DNA of 5,453 bases from Micrococcales bacterium (lineage in GTDB: Bacteria; Actinomycetota; Actinomycetes; S36-B12; UBA10799). Shown here one piece after another: positions 1-4,558 of this stretch; position 1 is the first letter of the stretch, and every line of letters begins with the position of its first letter. The stretch covers positions 1 through 5,453 of the forward strand of contig JAHEXM010000150.1 in the NCBI GenBank assembly GCA_023252115.1, read 5' to 3'. The notes under the pieces were generated by a model. The model was given only the letters and a program-made list of their open reading frames with translations. It did no database searches and was not told the origin of the DNA. The translations under genes were made by a program, and so were the position numbers.

Positions 1-59
1 TGCGGGCAGGAGCCGCATGTGGCGAGAAGTCGCGCGACGTCGATTTCGTGGCTGCATGA
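1..59. other. Left-edge stretch, possible 3' end of a plus-strand gene
   Basis: No firm gene. The plus-strand frame starting at base 3 is open for 18 codons and ends with TGA at 57-59, directly abutting the stop codon of the minus-strand pentapeptide gene (TCA at 60-62). This would suit two convergent genes whose stops touch, but an open run of 18 codons is weak evidence. The stretch also contains the 10-bp palindrome GTCGCGCGAC (29-38) overlapping CGACGTCG (35-42). No terminator with a T-tract is visible after the pentapeptide gene. Confidence 0.2.
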
Positions 60-1364
60 TCAGCATCCTTCGTTGTTGATGGTTCCGTCGGGCATTGTGG
101 TGTGACAGAGCACGGCGTCACCAAAGGCGTTGGCATCAACCACGGCCCCTGACCAATTCGACCCGGTGAAATCGGTGCCCTTTAGTGATGCCGCAGTCAG
201 GTTCGCGCTCCGCAAATCGGACGCGGTGATGTTTGCGCCCGACAAGTCTGCCGACGAAAGATCTATCGAATTGGCGACTATGCCGTTAAGGGTGGCACCG
301 TCCAATTGAATTTTCTTTGCTGACACATTTGCCAACGTCGACCCAGTCATTTTTTGTCGGCTCAGATCAGCCCCATCGAGGTTCGATCCAGTCAGATTTG
401 CTTTGTCTAGTTTTGCTGACGCAAGGCCCTTGGCTTGACCCAAATCACTAATGTTGGAGAGATTCGCTCCGCCAAAGTCAGCCTTGCCAATTGTTGCCCC
501 GGACAGCGACGTTCCAGACAAGTTCGCATTCGTCAGCGTCGCTGCGGCAAAATCGGCGTTGGCTAGTTTGACTCCGTGCAGGTTAATCGCTTGCAGATTT
601 GCAAGCTTGAGTCCAATAGCGAGACCAATTCCGTTGGCTGAGCTCAGATCGGTGCCGGCCAGATTCGTGTGGGTCACGTTGGTTTGAGCGTTCATGGTTG
701 CCCCGGATAGCGACAGTCCACTCAAATCGAGCGCGCTCATATCGGCTCGCGACCAGTCGACATTCGTCAGCGTTGCCGTGCCCAGATCTACTGCGGTCTG
801 CAATGACTTGGCACCTGCGAGACTTGCATGGTCGAAGTTGGTCTTCGTCAGAATCGCCTTGTCCAGATTCGTCTCGTTCAAGCGAGCGCCACTGAGGTCG
901 GCGAGATCCAGCTTCGCGCCGGCCAAATCGGTCTTGCTAAACAGCGCGCTCTTTAGCTTGGCGCTAGAAAAGATTGCACTGTTACCAGAAGCGGAACTGA
1001 AGTCGGAACCTTGCATGGTCGCGTTTTGGAAGTTCGCATTCGTCAAAGTGGCTTGCTGAAAATCAACTGAACCGTTTGCCCCAACGAATTGAGCTGATGT
1101 GAGATTCGACGTCAAGAGCTCGACCCCGCCGAGGAATGCGTTGTCGAAGTCAATCCCGTGTAGGTCCTGACCAGTCAAGTCCTGACCGCCGATGCTCACG
1201 CCCTCGCAGTTTGCATTGGGTGCCGGGGTGCAGGAGGCGTTCTGGCGCGGCGCCGTTGCGGAATTACTCGTAGCAGAGCAACCTGCAAATGCGAGCAACC
1301 CGATCAATGGCAGAACGACCAGCCATGACCTACGTCCAAAGTGTTCTTTCGAAGATCGATACAT
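60..1364 (-). CDS. Pentapeptide-repeat lipoprotein, exported
   Basis: A 434-residue lipoprotein. The N-terminus has a basic n-region (R3, K6, R11, R12), a hydrophobic stretch at about 14-26 and a lipobox ending LAFAGC, with C29 the predicted lipidated residue. A short Ala/Ser/Thr linker follows. From about residue 56 to 415 the protein is built of A(D/N)LxG-type pentapeptide repeats, the sequence of a right-handed quadrilateral beta-helix; irregular segments at about 185-205, 225-258 and 303-316 probably form loops. Two cysteines precede the helix (C45, C53) and two follow it (C420, C434). The C-terminal pattern C-x3-MPDG-x5-GC looks like a cap seen in other pentapeptide lipoproteins. Because it is exported, it cannot act like the cytoplasmic gyrase-protecting members (Qnr, MfpA); a surface scaffold or binding role is inference. 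The start at 1364 gives a well-formed signal peptide but has only a weak ribosome site. It is transcribed divergently from the POT transporter. Confidence 0.93.
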   Translation of the reverse strand: MYRSSKEHFGRRSWLVVLPLIGLLAFAGCSATSNSATAPRQNASCTPAPNANCEGVSIGGQDLTGQDLHGIDFDNAFLGGVELLTSNLTSAQFVGANGSVDFQQATLTNANFQNATMQGSDFSSASGNSAIFSSAKLKSALFSKTDLAGAKLDLADLSGARLNETNLDKAILTKTNFDHASLAGAKSLQTAVDLGTATLTNVDWSRADMSALDLSGLSLSGATMNAQTNVTHTNLAGTDLSSANGIGLAIGLKLANLQAINLHGVKLANADFAAATLTNANLSGTSLSGATIGKADFGGANLSNISDLGQAKGLASAKLDKANLTGSNLDGADLSRQKMTGSTLANVSAKKIQLDGATLNGIVANSIDLSSADLSGANITASDLRSANLTAASLKGTDFTGSNWSGAVVDANAFGDAVLCHTTMPDGTINNEGC

Positions 1365-1409
1365 GGGCTCGATGATTGCGAAAGTCGCTTCGTAAACAAA
1401 TTTAGTGTC

Positions 1410-1440
1410 ACCAGTTCAGCCCCTAGAGGGATGAACTGGT
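1410..1440. promoter_or_regulatory. Inverted repeat in divergent control region
   Basis: ACCAGTTCA (1410-1418) and TGAACTGGT (1432-1440) are perfect 9-bp reverse complements. Inside them CCCT (1421-1424) can also pair with AGGG (1427-1430), giving a near-continuous hairpin or dyad. It lies between two divergent starts (1364 on minus, 1502 on plus) and has no T-tract on either side, so a regulator-binding dyad or a 5'-UTR hairpin is more likely than a terminator. The regulator is unknown. Confidence 0.55.
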
Positions 1441-1489
1441 ATTAGTCCAGCCAAGACCACCAGTCCATGCGTAACGGGCAACAACTGGA

Positions 1490-1495
1490 TACCGT
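1490..1495 (+). promoter_or_regulatory. Possible -10 box for leaderless transporter transcript
   Basis: TACCGT fits the loose actinobacterial -10 pattern TAnnnT and ends six bases before the ATG at 1502, the spacing expected if transcription starts at the A of the start codon. No Shine-Dalgarno sequence precedes 1502, which agrees with a leaderless message. No good -35 element is visible at the proper distance, so this call is tentative. Confidence 0.25.
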
Positions 1496-1501
1496 CCTGC
1501 G

Positions 1502-2965
1502 ATGATCTCTTCTGCGGCGGGTACTGCCGAGCCTCGGCGCAGCAAGGCCATGATGCTCGCCTTGTATGGCGCACAAAGTGGTGAGCGGTTCGCCTTCTAC
1601 GGCCTGGCCTCGGTCATGGTGCTTTTCCTCGTCGCAGCACCAAAGGATGGCGGCGGCGGTCTGAGTAACTCCGCTTCCGTTGCCTTGACGGGTTCGATGT
1701 TCGGAGCGGCCTATCTTGCAAACCTGGTTGGCGGCTGGTGCGCTGACAAGATTTTGAGTGTCTACCAGACACTGTTGGTAGGAATCTCGCTCGCTCTTGC
1801 CGGCTACATCCTGCTTGCGCTGCCCATCCACGAAATCACTTGGCCCGGCCTACTGCTTGTCATCTTCGGTACTGGATTGTTCGTGCCGAGCGTTTCGACG
1901 CTACTTACCAATCAGGTGCCAGACGAAAGTGGCGAGCGCGATGCCGCGTTCGCCCGCCTCTACGTCGCCGTAAATGTCGGCGGCCTAGCCGCAACACTGA
2001 TCACCGGCGTCGTGGCAGCGCTATCAAACTGGGACTACGCCTTTCTCGTCAATGTTGTGGGTGCTTTGGTAGCACTACTTTGCTTGCTTTTTCTACGCGG
2101 CAAGCTGAACGCGAAGAGTGTGCAACCCGCAGCTCCCAGTACCCCCGCAAACTTACGCAAATTTATTGCACTCACGGCATCGCTTGTCGCGGTCTACGCA
2201 ATCGTTGTGCTGCTCGACTTCACCATTCCCCGACCGGAACTGGCAATCTCGCTGATCGTTGTCGTACTCACGATCACAATGCCGGCCGTCTTTGTCCTGC
2301 GCATAGCCCGGCAGCGCGGACGATCCCGCCTGGAACGCGACCGGATCGCTGCGATTGTTGTCCTGGTCCTGTTTTCCACCGGATTCTGGTTCTTAGCAAG
2401 TCAACGTCTCGGCGTGCTGATTCTGCTGTCATCTACCGGAATTGACCGTCACATTGGTTCCTGGGAATTCCCCGCCAACTGGTTCGAGGCACTGGACCCA
2501 GCTGTCGTAATAATTCTCGGGCCCCTCATGGCTGCTCTGTGGAAGAGGCGCGGCGATCGCGCACCGCGCACGACAACGAAGTTTGCGCTGGGATTTGCCA
2601 TCACGGCGGTGGCGCTTGCCATCCTCGTGTTGGTTGGGAAGGCAGTCGACGCGGGCACCCTTGTCGGCTGGCCCTCTCTGTTCGTCATATTCGTCCTCAT
2701 CTCGGTTGGGGAACTGCTCCTGGCACCCGCCGGTTCCTCCGCAGTATCGCGATTGGCGCCACCAGGAACAGAGACACAACTATTCGCCGTTTGGTATTTG
2801 TCGGTGGGTTGCGGATTTGCCATCGGCGGGCTATTGGGAAGCACCGTCACAGACCTCGGATACACCTGGTTCGCATTCGCTGGCGCGGTGCTCTCAGCTG
2901 CCCTCGCATTCGGCGTGTGGGCGTGCGCCACACCGATGCGAAGACTCATGCACGGGGAACGCTAA
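1502..2965 (+). CDS. POT/PTR2-family (MFS) transporter, atypical coupling residues
   Basis: A 487-residue integral membrane protein of the proton-dependent oligopeptide transporter family, of usual family length and with roughly 14 hydrophobic segments, including the two extra helices of bacterial members at about 220-240 and 246-268. Family marks are: the TM1 motif as QSGERFAFYG (25-34); a degenerate PTR2 signature 1 at 77-101 with GGWCAD; a full match to signature 2 at 150-162 (F-x2-LYVAVNVGGL); an LDP-x-VVIILGPLMAALW stretch at 331-347; and the TM10 motif GELLLAPAGSSAVSRLAP (403-420). Retained are E28 and R29 of ExxER, Y71, N158 and E404, which in characterised members line the peptide site. 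By motif alignment the first Glu of ExxER is Gln25, the TM4 Lys is Val128 and the TM7 Glu is Ser300. Coupling or substrate may therefore differ from classical di/tripeptide-proton symport. The start at 1502 has no clear ribosome site; Met17/Met18 would be a shorter option that still keeps TM1. Confidence 0.93.
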   Translation: MISSAAGTAEPRRSKAMMLALYGAQSGERFAFYGLASVMVLFLVAAPKDGGGGLSNSASVALTGSMFGAAYLANLVGGWCADKILSVYQTLLVGISLALAGYILLALPIHEITWPGLLLVIFGTGLFVPSVSTLLTNQVPDESGERDAAFARLYVAVNVGGLAATLITGVVAALSNWDYAFLVNVVGALVALLCLLFLRGKLNAKSVQPAAPSTPANLRKFIALTASLVAVYAIVVLLDFTIPRPELAISLIVVVLTITMPAVFVLRIARQRGRSRLERDRIAAIVVLVLFSTGFWFLASQRLGVLILLSSTGIDRHIGSWEFPANWFEALDPAVVIILGPLMAALWKRRGDRAPRTTTKFALGFAITAVALAILVLVGKAVDAGTLVGWPSLFVIFVLISVGELLLAPAGSSAVSRLAPPGTETQLFAVWYLSVGCGFAIGGLLGSTVTDLGYTWFAFAGAVLSAALAFGVWACATPMRRLMHGER

Positions 2966-3052
2966 CCAGGTGATTTCGGATCGATCCAAAGACTGCTGTT
3001 GGGTTGATCTACAGGGTGGCGGGAATCATTCATCTGCAACTTCCCCTCTTGT
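2966..3052 (+). other. Gap between transporter and secreted-protein genes
   Basis: A short same-strand gap. It contains the perfect 10-bp palindrome GGATCGATCC (2978-2987) and a TTGATC (3004-3009) that could be a weak -35, though no convincing -10 follows. No terminator hairpin with a T-tract is present, so read-through from the transporter into the next gene is possible. Confidence 0.4.
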
Positions 3053-3058
3053 TAGGAG
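3053..3058 (+). promoter_or_regulatory. Ribosome binding site of secreted protein
   Basis: TAGGAG lies six bases before the ATG at 3065. It is the clearest plus-strand Shine-Dalgarno sequence in the window and fixes that start. Confidence 0.75.
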
Positions 3059-3064
3059 CCCCTC

Positions 3065-3688
3065 ATGAAATGCCTTTCACGTTCCGCCGTCGTCGCTTCG
3101 CTGGTCCCGTTTGTTTCGGTTGGTGCCATCGTGGCAAGTAGTACCCCAACAATGGCACAAAGCAGCATTGCGCAACCAACGGAATCAAGCATCGGTCGCA
3201 CAGCAAGCAACACTCACACACCTGCTGCCGGCAAGAACCTCAAGAGCGAACCCGACGTGCCGGTCGAGTTCAATTTTGTTAACAACACTGGGCAGCCGAT
3301 CAAGATTGGTGCCATCACAACAACCGATGCCTATGTGGGCCAAGTCCCAGCCGTACTACCGGCTGGTTCAAGTACTCAAATTTGCGCAGCCCTACCCGTG
3401 AATGCAGACACGTGGACGACTTCAACAAAGCTTGAAGGCGAGCTGGAAGCCGACTCCGAGGTTGACATCGAGTTATTGAAACCGCCTGGCCTGCCGCTAG
3501 GCGACATCAAATTGGACGCCCACGTCGACGATGGCAACTCTTCAGACTTCTCATACGTAACCGTCGAGCTTGACAACGCCGATGGCAAGTCCCGTGCAAG
3601 CGTTGCTAGCCCCCACCACATCGGTTGGTACACCCCAATCACGCAACACGTTTTCGACCCAAACGACCCACTGATCGACCCTAAGTAG
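3065..3688 (+). CDS. Secreted protein of unknown family
   Basis: A 207-residue protein with a Sec-type signal peptide: K2 and R6 in the n-region, a hydrophobic core at about 8-25 and a likely cleavage after TMA (A31). There is no lipobox. A low-complexity Ser/Thr/Ala stretch at about 32-60 leads into a domain of about 66-190 made of alternating polar and hydrophobic residues, suggesting a beta-sandwich. Examples are VEFNFVNNTGQPIKIGAI (67-84), a Pro/Gly turn before SSTQICAAL (102-110), and later strands near 132-140 and 162-170. The mature part has one cysteine (C107), so no internal disulfide. No catalytic motif is visible. The family is not recognised; the early strand pattern loosely recalls small beta-sandwich proteins of the aegerolysin or MPT63 type, but this is a resemblance only. 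The strong ribosome site at 3053-3058 supports the start. It lies 99 bp after the transporter and faces the small lipoprotein gene across a terminator. Confidence 0.85.
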   Translation: MKCLSRSAVVASLVPFVSVGAIVASSTPTMAQSSIAQPTESSIGRTASNTHTPAAGKNLKSEPDVPVEFNFVNNTGQPIKIGAITTTDAYVGQVPAVLPAGSSTQICAALPVNADTWTTSTKLEGELEADSEVDIELLKPPGLPLGDIKLDAHVDDGNSSDFSYVTVELDNADGKSRASVASPHHIGWYTPITQHVFDPNDPLIDPK

Positions 3689-3730
3689 CCGCTGCTCATG
3701 GGCGCCCGATAAGGCTGGAGTCGGCGGTCC

Positions 3731-3758
3731 AAACGATTCGAACGAAACGATTCGAACG
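3731..3758. repeat. Two tandem copies of a 14-bp unit
   Basis: AAACGATTCGAACG occurs twice head to tail with no mismatch (3731-3744, 3745-3758). Each copy holds the palindrome TTCGAA (3737-3742, 3751-3756), so the centres are 14 bp apart. It sits after the stop of the secreted-protein gene and just before the terminator hairpin. It may be a small duplication or a protein-binding site; it does not match the mycobacterial-type LexA box because the half-site spacing is wrong. Confidence 0.8.
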
Positions 3759-3769
3759 AACTACCCCCG

Positions 3770-3803
3770 CGTATGCGCTGCACATCTCCGTGCAGCGCAT
3801 ACG
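3770..3803. terminator. Bidirectional stem-loop terminator
   Basis: CGTATGCGCTGCAC (3770-3783) and GTGCAGCGCATACG (3790-3803) form a perfect 14-bp stem with a 6-base loop, ATCTCC. It lies between two convergent genes ending at 3688 and 3810, the expected place for a shared terminator. The plus-strand side is followed by a moderately T-rich stretch (TCCATTTCAATTT). The minus-strand side has no T-tract, so termination may be more efficient for the secreted-protein transcript. Confidence 0.8.
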
Positions 3804-3809
3804 TCCATT

Positions 3810-4370
3810 TCAATTTGAACAAACAACACCATTTACTTGTGTGGCGACTTGTTGGGATTTGCAGTGAGCAAATGATTTGCCCACTGTGCTGTCGTCTTTC
3901 AGCGTGACCGCATAATCACCAGAATCTCCGTCATTGCCACTCCAGACAAGCTGCATGGCGACTGGATCTTGTCCAAATATCACGTCACTTCCAACCTTTG
4001 GCGAGAGGCCGACGCAGGTGTAAGTACCAGGAAATGCGCCGTCAATGCTCCTAGCTTTTGCAACGGAGACGTTGCCGCACGGGTATTGCATGTTCACGTC
4101 ATGGCCGTCATCCGAAAATGCAAAGGTGAAACTGGCGGGGTTGTTCTGCGGGCCCATCGTCGTGTAGTCGGGCGGCAACATTCCCTGCGATGTGTATTCC
4201 GGCGATAGTTGCAGTGTCGAGATGCTGTCTACTGACACCTGCCCGGAGCCACCGCTCGCCGCAGAGTTAGTTGTTGCCGCACATCCAGATAGAACCGCCG
4301 CGGACAGCGCTGCGGCCGCAATCAGCGGAGTAACCATGTGGCGTCGCCCTCTTTCAACTCTGGAATTCAT
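3810..4370 (-). CDS. Small four-cysteine lipoprotein of unknown family
   Basis: A 186-residue lipoprotein. A basic n-region (R4, R7, R9, R10), an Ala-rich hydrophobic core at about 14-27 and the lipobox VLSGC give C30 as the lipidated residue. An Ala/Ser/Gly/Thr linker runs to about residue 45. The remaining domain of about 140 residues has four cysteines, C98, C119, C170 and C184, enough for two disulfides, and looks beta-rich: FTFAFSDDGHDVNMQYPC (81-98), AMQLVWSG (138-145), DYAVTLKDD (152-160). No enzyme motif is seen and the family is not recognised. The start at 4370 has a good ribosome site (AAAGGGG). An internal ATG (Met12, 4337) preceded by GAGGG would give a shorter, equally good signal peptide, so the start is uncertain by 11 codons. 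It converges with the secreted-protein gene and diverges from the delta-60 lipoprotein gene. Confidence 0.87.
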   Translation of the reverse strand: MNSRVERGRRHMVTPLIAAAALSAAVLSGCAATTNSAASGGSGQVSVDSISTLQLSPEYTSQGMLPPDYTTMGPQNNPASFTFAFSDDGHDVNMQYPCGNVSVAKARSIDGAFPGTYTCVGLSPKVGSDVIFGQDPVAMQLVWSGNDGDSGDYAVTLKDDSTVGKSFAHCKSQQVATQVNGVVCSN

Positions 4371-4375
4371 CTTTG

Positions 4376-4382
4376 CCCCTTT
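4376..4382 (-). promoter_or_regulatory. Ribosome binding site of small lipoprotein
   Basis: Read on the minus strand this is AAAGGGG, ending five bases before the ATG at 4370. It favours the longer start over the internal Met12. Confidence 0.55.
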
Positions 4383-4391
4383 TGTTGGTGA

Positions 4392-4412
4392 TCAATTCCG
4401 AGTCAAATTGAC
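4392..4412. promoter_or_regulatory. Nested palindromes, possible operator in divergent region
   Basis: TCAATT (4392-4397) and AATTGA (4406-4411) form a dyad with an 8-bp spacer, and the right half is itself part of the perfect palindrome GTCAA-A-TTGAC (4402-4412). A consensus -35 hexamer TTGACA (4408-4413) on the plus strand and a TTGACT (4401-4406) on the minus strand overlap it, though neither has a clear -10 at 16-18 bp. A regulator bound here could control both divergent lipoprotein genes. Confidence 0.35.
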
Positions 4413-4507
4413 AGCTGGCCTTCTTCGATGCACTGGCGCGAACACGGATGGGCTAGGTGGGTATGAATGAGCGCGAACAAGTTACCGACTCTGTGTATGC
4501 CTAAGCC

Positions 4508-4555
4508 TTGACCTATACCAAGGTTCAACCACCACAAAACCTCAGGTTGAGACCT
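4508..4555 (+). promoter_or_regulatory. Hairpin-forming region directly before start codon
   Basis: AGGTTCAACC (4521-4530) pairs with GGTTGAGACCT (4545-4555) as 10 bp with one bulged G, ending three bases before the ATG at 4559. The same left arm can instead pair upstream with TTGACC (4508-4513). If transcribed, the downstream hairpin would bury the only weak ribosome-site candidate (AGG, 4544-4546). Transcription of this stretch is not shown. Confidence 0.35.
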
Positions 4556-4558
4556 CGA

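Noticed and set aside
451..1059. Two plus-strand open frames (451-687 and 694-1059) opposite the pentapeptide gene
   Set aside because: They are in register with the five-residue period of the minus-strand gene and mirror its repeated codons. The minus strand has a signal peptide, lipobox and clear repeats; the plus frames have no such features.
60..1364. Pentapeptide protein as a quinolone-resistance (Qnr/MfpA) type protein
   Set aside because: It has a signal peptide and lipobox, so it is exported and cannot reach DNA gyrase. It is also about twice the length of those proteins.
1410..1440. Dyad as a transcription terminator
   Set aside because: It lies upstream of two divergent starts, where no transcript should end, and has no T-tract on either side.
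2449..2949. Long minus-strand open frame opposite the transporter's second half
   Set aside because: No signal or domain is seen, residues are Arg/Ala/Thr-rich as expected of antisense to hydrophobic codons, and the plus strand encodes clear POT motifs there.
2583..3068. Plus-strand frame ending in a TGA that overlaps the secreted-protein ATG at 3065
   Set aside because: It lies out of frame inside the transporter and is rich in Arg, Trp and Ser with no recognisable domain. The ATGA overlap is probably coincidental.
3700..3707. GGGCGCCC palindrome as a terminator after the secreted-protein gene
   Set aside because: It has no loop and no T-tract; the 3770-3803 stem-loop is a far better terminator.
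3731..3758. LexA/SOS box in the TTCGAA repeats
   Set aside because: The actinobacterial box needs TCGAAC and GTTCGA half-sites four bases apart. Here the nearest half-sites have the wrong spacing and mismatches, and the location is between convergent gene ends.
3376..3822. Minus-strand frame of 148 codons spanning the terminator and the secreted-protein gene
   Set aside because: It would have to run through the 14-bp terminator stem and the tandem repeat, and it is antisense to a gene with a strong ribosome site and signal peptide.
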